Positions 46,861 to 55,900 of a stretch of 64,000 nt of DNA are shown one piece after another (position 1 is the first letter of the stretch; every line of letters begins with the position of its first letter). The notes beneath the pieces were generated by a model that was not told the origin of the DNA, did no database searches, and saw nothing but the letters and a program-made list of their open reading frames with translations. The translations under genes and the position numbers were made by a program. This DNA comes from an uncultured Alteromonadaceae bacterium (GTDB lineage Bacteria > Pseudomonadota > Gammaproteobacteria > Enterobacterales > Alteromonadaceae), in NCBI GenBank assembly GCA_947503265.1, contig CANNDC010000007.1, forward strand, positions 62,001-126,000. The letters run 5' to 3'.

Positions 46861-48306
46861 CATTCTTCTAGCATATCTGCGCTGATCAGATGGAAAAACG
46901 CTATCAAACTGGTCTTGTGAATCCAATTTTTCAATAAAAGACACGATGGCCAAGAAAGCCGGATCTTTTGGATTAAGTTCATAGGCCCTATTCAGCAAAT
47001 CTAATCCTTCACGGAAGGTGTTGCTTTTAACAATATGCAACATCGCTTGTTGAGAATACACACTGGCATCATAAGGCGTATATTCTAATGCTTGCTCTAA
47101 AATCTTATTGGCACGAATCATCCCGAACTCATTTGACTCTGTTCCCGCCAATTCGCTAGCAGCAAGTAACTTAAGCACGCTGGCTCGTGTTACATTGTCT
47201 TCCTCTGGAACATAACTCAGAAAGGTAGCGAACTCTTCTCGCGCAGTGGAATACTGTCCAGCGTTGTATCGATAAAGACCGGCGATTAGATGGACTGCGG
47301 GAAATACATAAGAGCGATTAGATGGGATATCGGCTCTCACCCAGCCTCGCTTACCCTCAACTTCGATAAAATACCAAGGGTAATTGCGGTCTTTCTTCAC
47401 ATCAAAAACCGTAAATGTGCCATCTAAATTGAATGAGCCCACTTTTGCTTGATTTGGCTCAACACGCACATTAACGCTTTTTTTATTATCAAATCTAACC
47501 TCATCAGGGTACATCTCTAAGTGATAGATATTGATCCATGCCGTTTGGTCGTTTCCATTGTCAATTTGCCACCAGCGTTCTTGCATTTCAGTGACCTTAA
47601 CTGAATCGCCTTCACCTAAATGAAATGGTATTGCACTGTCATTACTAGGCGCAGAACGTACTGGAATTCCTTTTGGACAACCCGCCGATAAACCGCATCG
47701 AGTGTAGAATCGTCGATTTAATAAATCATGTCGAGTAGTGATGATTTCTGGCAAATTAATTTGTTTGCGCATAAACGGAATTGACAATGTATGATCGCTT
47801 GGGAAGCGAACCTCCAGCTTAGTCCAGTTTTGGTCTTTGTCATCATACAGGGTAAGGTAGTTCTGCATATACACCCCTTCCCCATCACTTAAAACCGCAC
47901 CCCAAACGGCCATTTGTGCAGCTTGCACTTCGGCAATCTTGATAGCGGCAGCATGATAGTTGTTGTGCAAAAACTCTTGTACATTTTGAGTACCGAGACT
48001 TTCAGCTATTTGTCCTTCACGATCATAGGCGAGAATCACCCCCGCCCCAGCTACATTAGAAATGCTCTGCAAAATTTCACGCCACAGCAATCTTGCAAGC
48101 CCCTCGCCCAATTGGGTTTCGGCCGGATCAACAAACTGCAACACAACTGATTTAAACTCAACATGTTCTAAAACTTGACGATTGCAACCATCCATATCCG
48201 TCGTTTTGAAACAAGCGGCAAGCCCCCCAGCTTTGGCTTGATTAGCAGCATTACCCAACACAATGAGCGTTATGATTAACAAAGCTAGCCTAATTCCGCG
48301 ATTCAT
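46843..48306 (-). CDS. Periplasmic SH3b/TPR protein
   Basis: 487 aa with a signal peptide ending near NQAKA. Residues about 35-190 form an alpha/beta domain with HAAAIKIAEVQAAQMAVWGAVL, resembling TolB-N/FlgO-like folds. Two bacterial SH3-like modules follow (about 215-265 and 275-335: GIPVRSAPSNDSAIPFHLGEGDSVKV, then SVNVRVEPNQAKVGSF). The C-terminal third is TPR-like (YRYNAGQYSTAREEFATFL). Likely an envelope protein binding peptidoglycan or peptides. Its ATG overlaps the stop of the upstream gene by 4 nt, marking a three-gene operon. Confidence 0.75.
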   Translation of the reverse strand: MNRGIRLALLIITLIVLGNAANQAKAGGLAACFKTTDMDGCNRQVLEHVEFKSVVLQFVDPAETQLGEGLARLLWREILQSISNVAGAGVILAYDREGQIAESLGTQNVQEFLHNNYHAAAIKIAEVQAAQMAVWGAVLSDGEGVYMQNYLTLYDDKDQNWTKLEVRFPSDHTLSIPFMRKQINLPEIITTRHDLLNRRFYTRCGLSAGCPKGIPVRSAPSNDSAIPFHLGEGDSVKVTEMQERWWQIDNGNDQTAWINIYHLEMYPDEVRFDNKKSVNVRVEPNQAKVGSFNLDGTFTVFDVKKDRNYPWYFIEVEGKRGWVRADIPSNRSYVFPAVHLIAGLYRYNAGQYSTAREEFATFLSYVPEEDNVTRASVLKLLAASELAGTESNEFGMIRANKILEQALEYTPYDASVYSQQAMLHIVKSNTFREGLDLLNRAYELNPKDPAFLAIVSFIEKLDSQDQFDSVFPSDQRRYARRMLAKWD

Positions 48307-49280
48307 GATTTTTTCTCCCGAACCGCCAATAAGAGTTTATCCACCATGGATTTGTAAGGGTCGTTTTCATCTCGGATGGTGCTTTTCACGCTGATTAAAA
48401 TATCTTCCAGATCTTCCAAATCACTCGCCTTCCACGTTCCTTGATGGCTAGACAGGCTTTGCAGCACATAAGATAGGATGGCATGTTTTCCCCAAAGGTC
48501 ATTGAGGTTTCTACCAATTTTACTCGGCCGCATTGAACCAAGTGGAAGCATGTCATTGATCTGCACACTGTTAAGTTCAATGTCTTCAAAAATAGGAATG
48601 GCTTTTACCGATGAGACCATCTCTAACTTGCTGTCTTGTTCGGTCAATACCTCCATTTCACCGACAACAAGGGCTAGCGCACCTAATTTGTGTCCAACGT
48701 TGCGAATTTGAGTCCCCTGAGAAGGCGTCAAGGTTTCCGTCAATTGATTAATGCTGATATCGCTTATCTTGTGACCTGCGGGTAAATCACCTTTAAATGA
48801 CATAATTTTGTGGAATATAAAATCCGGCAGATCATCGTTAAATTTCTGCGCATGATCACTGTCTTGGGTTCCATAAGTCTTGAATGGCGAAATATAGATA
48901 GTGAAACTCGGTGCGCCCGCGGCTTGCTCACTTGACGCATCTTGACTCAATGCAAAATCCACACGATCACTTGGCGGACAAGTTTGACCTCGTGAAACAA
49001 ATACAATGCGTGAGTCATTTGCAAACCCCTGTGCGCTGATTTCTATTTGAACCGCAGGAGCAGTGTTAGAGGGTGAAGCATACTCAGTAGAATAAAGACC
49101 ATCCGCTCTTGATAAAGTAGTCGATAACTGCGCATTGTTATTTTTTATGGTGATTTCAGCGCCTTTAATCGGCGCACCATTGTTACTCACCTTACCTGTC
49201 AATAAACACTGAGATAAGGCAATAGGCGATTGCAGAATCAATAGTAAACAAACCAGCTTGATATGCAGAGCGTTACCCAT
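48303..49280 (-). CDS. Secreted protein with carboxypeptidase-regulatory-like and TolB-N-like domains
   Basis: 325 aa from the ATG at 49280, chosen because MGNALHIKLVCLLLILQSPIALSQ is then a signal peptide; the longer frame lacks one. Residues about 25-100 are a CarboxypepD_reg-like beta sandwich (LTGKVSNNGAPIKGAEITI). The next about 170 residues hold an alpha/beta domain with IRNVGHKLGALALVVGEMEV, similar in plan to the first domain of the downstream gene. The start overlaps the upstream gene by 8 nt (ATGGGTAA) and the stop overlaps the next start by 4 nt. Middle gene of an unnamed envelope operon. Confidence 0.7.
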   Translation of the reverse strand: MGNALHIKLVCLLLILQSPIALSQCLLTGKVSNNGAPIKGAEITIKNNNAQLSTTLSRADGLYSTEYASPSNTAPAVQIEISAQGFANDSRIVFVSRGQTCPPSDRVDFALSQDASSEQAAGAPSFTIYISPFKTYGTQDSDHAQKFNDDLPDFIFHKIMSFKGDLPAGHKISDISINQLTETLTPSQGTQIRNVGHKLGALALVVGEMEVLTEQDSKLEMVSSVKAIPIFEDIELNSVQINDMLPLGSMRPSKIGRNLNDLWGKHAILSYVLQSLSSHQGTWKASDLEDLEDILISVKSTIRDENDPYKSMVDKLLLAVREKKS

Positions 49281-49821
49281 TGTCACACCGCCAATTAAGT
49301 TGAATTTGATTTCCCAACAAATCACTTCTTTGCAAATTATAGTACTTGGTCATACAACCCGAAAGCTGCATTTGTACTGTCGTAGGGGGATCGGCAAATG
49401 TGGGATTAATCGAAATAAAGAATGCCCCCTGCCCGTCTATATTAACCGTTGCGCCCAAGTCATTACCTAAGTTATCCAACAAAGTAATACTCGGAACGTT
49501 TGTGTCGGATGTCGACACCTTTCCCACTATTTGCTCGTAGCGAGGCCATATTGCGTGATCTACCCACACAACCACAATAGAAACAACACCCACTCCAGCG
49601 GCAAACAAAACTGAATAAATTGCCAGTTTGATTTGACCAGACTCAGCAGTTTTCTTTTTAACGAACAGGTAGCGAATGATGAGCAGCAAAATCACGCACA
49701 CCAGCAACTGTGCAAGCACAGCTGGCAACTGCACGTTTACATTCAGCAAGACTTTACGCAATGCATCAACAACTTGCGTTGGCCATGACAGAATATCGAG
49801 AACACTGGTCATTTCATCCAA
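49273..49821 (-). CDS. Two-helix membrane protein with periplasmic domain
   Basis: 182 aa. Two hydrophobic segments (about 33-52 and 68-88) are separated by a short KKKTAESGQ loop, and a C-terminal about 90-aa beta-rich domain probably lies in the periplasm (GKVSTSDTNVPSITLLDNLG). A CarboxypepD_reg-like or Ig fold is possible. First gene of the operon; it likely anchors the complex in the inner membrane, which is inference. The ATG at 49821 lacks a strong ribosome-binding site; an ATG three codons in is the alternative. Confidence 0.65.
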   Translation of the reverse strand: MDEMTSVLDILSWPTQVVDALRKVLLNVNVQLPAVLAQLLVCVILLLIIRYLFVKKKTAESGQIKLAIYSVLFAAGVGVVSIVVVWVDHAIWPRYEQIVGKVSTSDTNVPSITLLDNLGNDLGATVNIDGQGAFFISINPTFADPPTTVQMQLSGCMTKYYNLQRSDLLGNQIQLNWRCDNG

Positions 49822-49926
49822 TTTGATTTTGCCCTAACTGTTTGGAATACAAATTAAGAATAGCACTACAAAGGTTCTATGCAATAGGCTTGGGTGACAG
49901 GCTAATTTGGCAAAAGTATAACGAGT

Positions 49927-50241
49927 CTATAACTTTGAAATATGTTCTACCGTCTCAGGATACGCTTTCACCAACTTTAACAAAGTGATTGCTTGGCCAT
50001 TTGGTGTACTGCGGCCTTGCTCCCAGTTCTCAAGAGTTCGTGAAGATGTTCTTAAGATTCGCGCAAATACGCCTCTGGACATATTAAACCGATGACGGAT
50101 TTCAGAAATCTCAGCCGGAGAAATATCTAACTCTCCAATGTCATCGAATTTATGAGTCTTTAGAGTAAGTTTACCTTCAGAATGCGCTTTGGCTTCTACT
50201 AACCCTGCACTCAATTCTGAAAACAAATCACGACTGCTCAT
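49927..50241 (-). CDS. HigA/XRE-type antitoxin, toxin partner lost
   Basis: 104 aa. The C-terminal helix-turn-helix (ISEIRHRFNMSRGVFARILRTSSRTLENWEQGRSTPNG, about 44-82) matches antitoxins of RelE-type two-gene loci; the N-terminus (SSRDLFSELSAGLVEAKAH) is the usual form for this group. GGAGTGGAGAA lies just before the ATG. The gene that should precede it, the toxin, remains only as a 3' remnant on the same strand (50228-50338), so this is an orphan. It may still regulate through the palindrome upstream. Confidence 0.85.
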   Translation of the reverse strand: MSSRDLFSELSAGLVEAKAHSEGKLTLKTHKFDDIGELDISPAEISEIRHRFNMSRGVFARILRTSSRTLENWEQGRSTPNGQAITLLKLVKAYPETVEHISKL

Positions 50242-50338
50242 TTCTCCACTCCTGCATAAATTTTCGTAAATGTGTCTTTTGAGATGCTGTTAAATCAGGC
50301 ATTTCACGATGTAAATATACGTAATTTACGTATAGATA
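50228..50338 (-). pseudogene. C-terminal remnant of a RelE-type toxin
   Basis: The open frame runs to a TGA at 50228-50230, overlapping the antitoxin start by 14 nt as intact toxin-antitoxin pairs often do. It reads YVYLHREMPDLTASQK and then THLRKFMQEWRNEQS. That resembles the last residues of RelE-type toxins of this group, which end with a DLT-x-xQ stretch and a charged helix. About 75 N-terminal residues are absent and no catalytic part is visible upstream, where a TGA interrupts. The reading as a remnant is inference from memory of the family. Confidence 0.5.
50316..50334. promoter_or_regulatory. 19-bp operator-like palindrome
   Basis: TATACGTAATTTACGTATA is a perfect inverted repeat around a single central base. 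It lies about 75 bp upstream of the antitoxin ATG, inside the toxin remnant, and is the kind of site an XRE-type dimer autoregulates on. Confidence 0.55.
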
Positions 50339-50557
50339 TCAATGCGAGTAAAGTCATTACTTTAGGGCCCGTGTTTTTAACGCTATTAGTTTCGAAAATA
50401 AGATTCTCCATTCACTCTTGTATGATGGGATCAAAATAGCACGGTGATTTGATTGGTAATACTGTAACAAAGGACAGGTTTTAAGCAGAATGAGAATGTT
50501 CTCTGGAATGGTTTAGGGGAGTAGCAACAACTGTTTACTCGTTGTAATTATTGCACC

Positions 50558-50932
50558 TCAATCAAACAATCGTTTTAGCACGTAAAAATACGCGTTCGCA
50601 AATAACGCACCTAGAAACGTGGCAGCGATGTCTGCATAGTCAAACACCATGGACGTCCACATTTGCTCAGCTTCGTAAAGCAGTGCTCCAAACATAACAA
50701 AAAGGGATAGTTTGAAAAACTTCATTAATGTGACTGACTTCTTCACGATTGGAATAAACCAAATCACACCGCTTACATAGAAAAAGCTTGGCCCTGAATC
50801 AAGCAATAGCTCCAAAGCCCAAATTTCGTCTGATGAGATAGACCTCACGTTCTGGATATAAACAGCAGTACAGAAAAACAATGCTATGCTGATTGCAAGA
50901 ATTACCTGCATGCTGTGCGATTTTTTTGGCAT
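50558..50932 (-). CDS. Small VanZ-like membrane protein
   Basis: 124 aa from the ATG at 50932; the frame can start five codons earlier at a TTG. About four hydrophobic segments are present. The C-terminal phrase YEAEQMWTSMVFDYADIAATFLGALFAN resembles the VanZ-type signature (E-x-x-Q, FD-x-x-DI-x-A-x-x-x-G). It lies 24 nt downstream of the double-glycine peptide gene on the same strand, the position usually held by a bacteriocin immunity gene, so an immunity role is possible but unproven. Confidence 0.6.
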   Translation of the reverse strand: MPKKSHSMQVILAISIALFFCTAVYIQNVRSISSDEIWALELLLDSGPSFFYVSGVIWFIPIVKKSVTLMKFFKLSLFVMFGALLYEAEQMWTSMVFDYADIAATFLGALFANAYFYVLKRLFD

Positions 50933-50956
50933 TTTGATAGGGCCCAATTTTGTTTG

Positions 50957-51133
50957 CTAAGGCTGCTTGTATCTTCTTGCACGATTCATTTGCCCTCCTG
51001 AGCTTCTTAAGCCATTCCCGCCTATACTGGCAGCTCTATCAATTATTTTGCCTCCCACATAACCGAGTACCATCCATGCCCAAGGGTTACCACCGTGAAT
51101 GTCGCGGATCTCGTTTGATTCTAATTCTCTCAT
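50957..51133 (-). CDS. Double-glycine-leader peptide (bacteriocin-like)
   Basis: 58 aa from the ATG at 51133, chosen because GGAA lies about 6 nt upstream and the leader then reads MRELESNEIRDIHGG, a textbook GG-type leader (hydrophobic and acidic positions, Gly-Gly end). The 43-aa core starts NPWAWMVLGYVGGKIIDRAA and has GxxxG-type spacing (GYVGG, SIGGNG, SSGG), then a basic tail (NRARRYKQP). Such peptides are exported and trimmed by peptidase-containing ABC transporters, which are not visible here. It could be a microcin or class II bacteriocin, or a signalling peptide. Confidence 0.6.
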   Translation of the reverse strand: MRELESNEIRDIHGGNPWAWMVLGYVGGKIIDRAASIGGNGLRSSGGQMNRARRYKQP

Positions 51134-51492
51134 AATATTCCATTCCATAGATTAACTTAAAAAGGATCGACGTCGCCATGCTAGTCTAATAATTCAACGC
51201 CTATGCATAACGGTAGCATAGCGATTTCGGTAAACATACTGCCCTATGGTATTGAATTTAGGAACTTGGGTGTTTGTATTTTTATTGAAGTGGTTTTAGA
51301 GTTCTGGTTTTAGAGTTCTGGTTTTAGATTGAAAGGAACAAATAGATTGAGATTTTAACGAACTTCAGACAACGAAGGGCGAACTTTAAGATCGCCTTGA
51401 ATAATTGTTTCGATTGAATTTCAATCTTAATTCTAGTTGCAGACTAAATTGTTTTTGGTCGCAATCTTTCTTATCGTAGACATTAATAGAGT
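51134..51492. other. Intergenic region upstream of the peptide gene
   Basis: About 360 bp between the peptide gene and the end of the esterase gene, AT-rich. It contains a 14-bp tandem repeat (51292-51328) and should carry the peptide-gene promoter. No RNA or further GG-leader reading frame was seen. Confidence 0.4.
51292..51328. repeat. 14-bp tandem repeat
   Basis: GGTTTTAGAGTTCT occurs at 51292-51305 and 51306-51319, followed by a partial third copy GGTTTTAGA at 51320-51328. Confidence 0.7.
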
Positions 51493-52389
51493 TCAGCATT
51501 TTTTGGATAACTGAATGTATGATTCGGCAAAATCCTTGCCCATACTTATATAAGAATCGCTTGTGTAATGCCAAGCATCAGCTTTTGTGTAGCCGTAATT
51601 ACTTGTTTCAGTCATGTAAGCTGCACAAATATCTTGCTCACTAAACAAACGCTGTGCCGTTTGGACACGTTCGTAGTAGGGCATTATGTTTTTTTCAAGT
51701 TTAGAATTGGTAATTTTCCCTATGATTATGGGAATGTCATCCTTTCTAAGTGAGGCGCGAAGTAACGCCATTAGACGTTTAAGATTGTCTAAATACGCGT
51801 TGGCAGTGTGAACACTAGTATGTGCGTCTGCCTCGCCTTGCATCCAGATGATTCCTGCGGGTATGAGTTTGTCAGGCTTTCCGTCACCATCTATATCGTG
51901 ATGGCTAAATGCATTTTCGATAGTTTTTAATGCATAATCATATTGGTTTTTCCCTTCACCTTCCACAAAGTCAGGAGACCAGTTACCGTAGCCACTTTTC
52001 AATGCCAACCCCGTACCACCAACTGAGTATTTAATAATGGCAATTTTTTTATTTCCGATTTTTTCACTCAGATTAGCCGCGAAGCTCAATTCAGCACCAA
52101 ACCTGTCAGAGTACTGGTTAGATTTTCCATCTGACTTAAACCCCGTTCCATGACCAGGTTTAAGCATACTCCACAGACCTTCTCCACCGCCTTGTTTGTT
52201 ATCAAATACTCCGTTTCCATGAAAAATCATCACATCTTGTGTTGTCGATAATTCAGCAGGTAAATTCTTGTTATAACCATAACCATCCATATTGGACTGA
52301 CCGCCAAGAAAAAATGTGTAGTACCCAGTTGCATTGGCGTTAAAAGCTCCAGTTAACAGAAGCAAAATAACAATAAAATAAGTCTTCAT
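51493..52389 (-). CDS. Secreted SASA/CE6-type carbohydrate esterase
   Basis: 298 aa with signal peptide MKTYFIVILLLLTGAFNANA. It is an SGNH-fold protein of the sialate-O-acetylesterase/CE6 type: nucleophile block GGQSNM (Ser32), KYSVGGTGLA, WMQGEAD and a C-terminal KADAWHYTSDS supplying Asp and His. It removes acetyl groups from carbohydrates such as xylan or sialic acid. GGAAAAC lies 5-8 nt before the ATG. It sits alone between the peptide locus and the restriction operon. Confidence 0.85.
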   Translation of the reverse strand: MKTYFIVILLLLTGAFNANATGYYTFFLGGQSNMDGYGYNKNLPAELSTTQDVMIFHGNGVFDNKQGGGEGLWSMLKPGHGTGFKSDGKSNQYSDRFGAELSFAANLSEKIGNKKIAIIKYSVGGTGLALKSGYGNWSPDFVEGEGKNQYDYALKTIENAFSHHDIDGDGKPDKLIPAGIIWMQGEADAHTSVHTANAYLDNLKRLMALLRASLRKDDIPIIIGKITNSKLEKNIMPYYERVQTAQRLFSEQDICAAYMTETSNYGYTKADAWHYTSDSYISMGKDFAESYIQLSKKC

Positions 52390-52963
52390 TTTAGTTTTCC
52401 ATCGTTTTGTAGGTCAATTTCGATAAAGACCAGTATTGTTGCCGCAACATGTCTTCCCCATCGAAAGCGCCAACAGCTCAAGGTAATATCCAATTAGTGA
52501 CGCTATAATGTTATTGATATCATTTTTTATAGCATTAACGATAAAATGATGTCACTTTTATTGCTGATAAGATCACAAACTTAAAGCTATATTCAAATAG
52601 AGTAGTGCATTTTCATGTAATGTTTATTCATGCCCTTATTGGTTAAATCAAATTCTTGATAAAGCCCTGCACATTAATCCGGCCTTCAAATCAATTTTTG
52701 TTATCCTTGTATTGCCTTTTATATTTTTAAGGACAGCGATTAATGGTAGGTTTAATTGGTAAGCATACAGTACTTATTCAATAAGTCGGCGAAGAATAAA
52801 GTATTGTCTTTAGCTGAAAGTATTTATTGAGTGAAAAAGCTCGATGAGTAACTACGCTAGTTTCTATTCTACTAACATAACAAGCAGTAAAATCAGTCGC
52901 AAACTGAGTGTAGGTAGTGCAAACTAGACTATGCTTGCCGTAGCAATAAGGATGTTATGAAGT
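52390..52963. other. Long intergenic region upstream of hsdR
   Basis: About 570 bp with no recognised gene. GATATCATTTTTTAT (52516-52530) and ATAAAATGATGTC (52541-52553) form an imperfect inverted repeat, possibly an operator or hairpin. An AAGGA about 11 nt before the hsdR ATG is the only other signal. Confidence 0.4.
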
Positions 52964-55900
52964 ATGAAATTTAATGAAGATTCACGTGTAAAAATTCCAA
53001 CGATTTTGCATTTGATGCGCCTAGGTTATCAATACCTATCGCTTAAAGACCCTTCAGTTACTTGGGACAAATCAACCAACATCTTCACTGACATATTTCA
53101 TCAAAGTATCAAAAAAATAAATCCTACCGTCACCGATATCGACGTGAAGCAATGTTACGACGACGTATCACTTTGTTCAGAAAACGAAGACTTAGGCAAA
53201 GCGTTTTATGAGAAATTAACGGATAGGTCTGGAACGCGCTTAATCGACTTTGAAAACTTCAGCAACAATACCTTAAATGTGGTTACCGAACTGCCATACA
53301 AAAAAGATGACGAAGAGTTTCGACCTGACATTATTCTGCTTATCAATGGCATGCCACTGGTGTTTATCGAGGTTAAACGCCCTAATAACAAAGATGGCGT
53401 ACTTGCCGAACACAAGCGCATACAAACACGTTTTGAAAACACTAAATTTAGAAAGTTTGTCAATTTAACCCAGTTGATGATCTTCTCGAATAACATGGAG
53501 TATGACGATAGCTCTGCTATGCCCATGGAAGGCGCGTTCTACGCAACAACGTCATACCAAAAGCCCAGCTTTAACTACTTTAGAGAAGAGCACCAGTTCG
53601 ACTTAAGTACCTTATTGGGTAATGTGAACGATGCTGATGAAACCTTTATCCTCAAAGACAACAATCTACTGAGCATCAAGCAATCACCAGAATTTGCTAA
53701 GAATAAAAATCCTGATACACCCACAAACCGCATTTGCACATCACTATTACAGTCTGACCGTTTAGCCTTTGTACTTGAGTACGCACTAGCATATGTCAAA
53801 GGACGCAAAGGATTACAAAAACATGTGATGCGCTACCCACAAATGTTTGCCACCAAAGCCATTGAAGCCAAGCTAGATGAAAGTGTTAAGAAAGGCATCA
53901 TCTGGCATACCCAAGGTAGTGGTAAAACAGCACTGGCTTATTACAACGTTAAATACCTCGCTAACTATTTTCAGCAAAAAGGTGTCATTGCCAAATTTTA
54001 CTTTATCGTGGATAGAATTGACTTGCTTATCCAAGCGAGTAGAGAGTTTAAAGCCCGTGGCTTGAAGGTACACAACATTGATACACGCGAAGCCTTTGCC
54101 AAAGATATAAAGCAAACTACTGCGATTCACAACGCATCGGGGCAAGCTGAAATTACGGTAGTCAACATCCAAAAATTCAAAGACGATCCATCGGTGATCC
54201 GAAGTACCGGGTACAACGTCAATATTCAACGGGTATTCTTTTTAGATGAAGTACACCGGAGTTATAACCCTAAAGGCAGCTTTTTAGCCAACCTAGAGCA
54301 AGCCGATAGAGACTCAATAAAGATTGGTTTAACCGGAACACCGCTGTTGGGCGAAGAGTACGATTCCAAGTCTTTATTCGGCGGATATATTCACAAGTAT
54401 TATTACAACGCGTCTATCAAAGATGGTTACACCTTACGACTTATTCGTGAAGATATTGAAACCAGCTACAAGTTAAACCTACAAAAAACCCTAGAACAAA
54501 TCGAAATTCTCAAGGGTAATGCAGACAAAAAAGTCGTATACGCCCATGAAAAGTTCGTTGAGCCAATGCTCGATTACATCGTGAAAGACTTTGAGCAAGC
54601 TCGTATCGCAATGAACGACAACAGTATTGGCGGCATGGTGGTGTGCGATTCATCTGACCAAGCCAAAATGATGTACAAGATATTTCAGCACAAATACGCG
54701 AAGCCTCATACAAAACCTGAACAGGTGCTATTAGCAGCAGAACCAACAGCAAGCTACACCGCACATAAAAAGCTAAACAGTGAAGTCAATACAGCAGCCG
54801 TTATTCTGCATGATGTTGGCACTAAGCAAGAGCGTAAGGATTTAGTTGAAGATTTCAAAGCTGGCAACATTGACTTCTTATTTGTGTTTAATATGTTGCT
54901 GACAGGCTTTGACACACCGCGCCTCAAAAAGCTCTATATAGGCCGAGTAATCAAAGCACACAATCTGCTACAAACACTCACACGCGTTAACCGCACATAC
55001 AGAAATTTTAGTTATGGATACGTGGTTGATTTTGCAGATATTGAAAGTGAGTTTGAAAAAACCAACCAAGATTATTTCAAAGAGCTGGAATCCGAGCTAG
55101 GCGATGAAATAGAGCACTTCAGCAACTTGTTCAAATCCCAACAAGAAATCGAACAAGAGATATACGCAATCAAAGACGTACTGCTTCATTTCGATACTCA
55201 AAATGCAGAGGTGTTCACCGACCAAATCAGTCAAATTAATTCTCGCGGCGAAATGTTAAAACTCACCCATGCACTAAACAACGCAAAAAGCCTGTACAAT
55301 CTCATCCGTTTATCGGGTGACTATGAAATGCTGGAAAAACTCGATTTTCAAATGCTTACAGTGTTATCCAGAGAAGCAAATAATCGTTTAGCTTTAATAA
55401 ACACCAAAGGAGTACTGGAAAATAACGTCGATACCACAAACTTGCTTAACGTGGCACTTGAGGACGTTATTTTTGCCTTTATCAAGATAAAAGAGGAAGA
55501 GTTGGTGTTAGCAGATGCTCTTAAGAGCATCTTGCAAAAAACCCGTGAAGGATTAGGGGGCAACTTTGATCCCAGAGATCCTGAGTTTGTATCGCTTAAA
55601 GATGAGCTAGAGCGATTGTTTAAGAAGAAAAACTTGAGTGAAGTCTCCAAAGAGCAGATGGAAAGTAACATCAGAGCACTTAACGACATTTACGACAGGG
55701 CAAAAGAGTTAGAGCGCAAAAATCAGCTATTGAAAGCTAAATACGATAACGACGAAAAGTATGCTCGCTTGCACAAACGCTTGATGGAAAAAGATCCATT
55801 GACCGACAGCGAAAGCAAACTCTTTGAAGCTTTGAAGGGCTTGAAAGCCGCTGTTGATATCCAAATTCAACAGAACGCCAAAATGCTTGATAATGAGAAC

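Noticed and set aside
52516..52553. Imperfect inverted repeat upstream of hsdR as a firm operator
   Set aside because: The arms need a bulge and a mismatch and the region is very AT-rich; kept only as a note in the intergenic entry.
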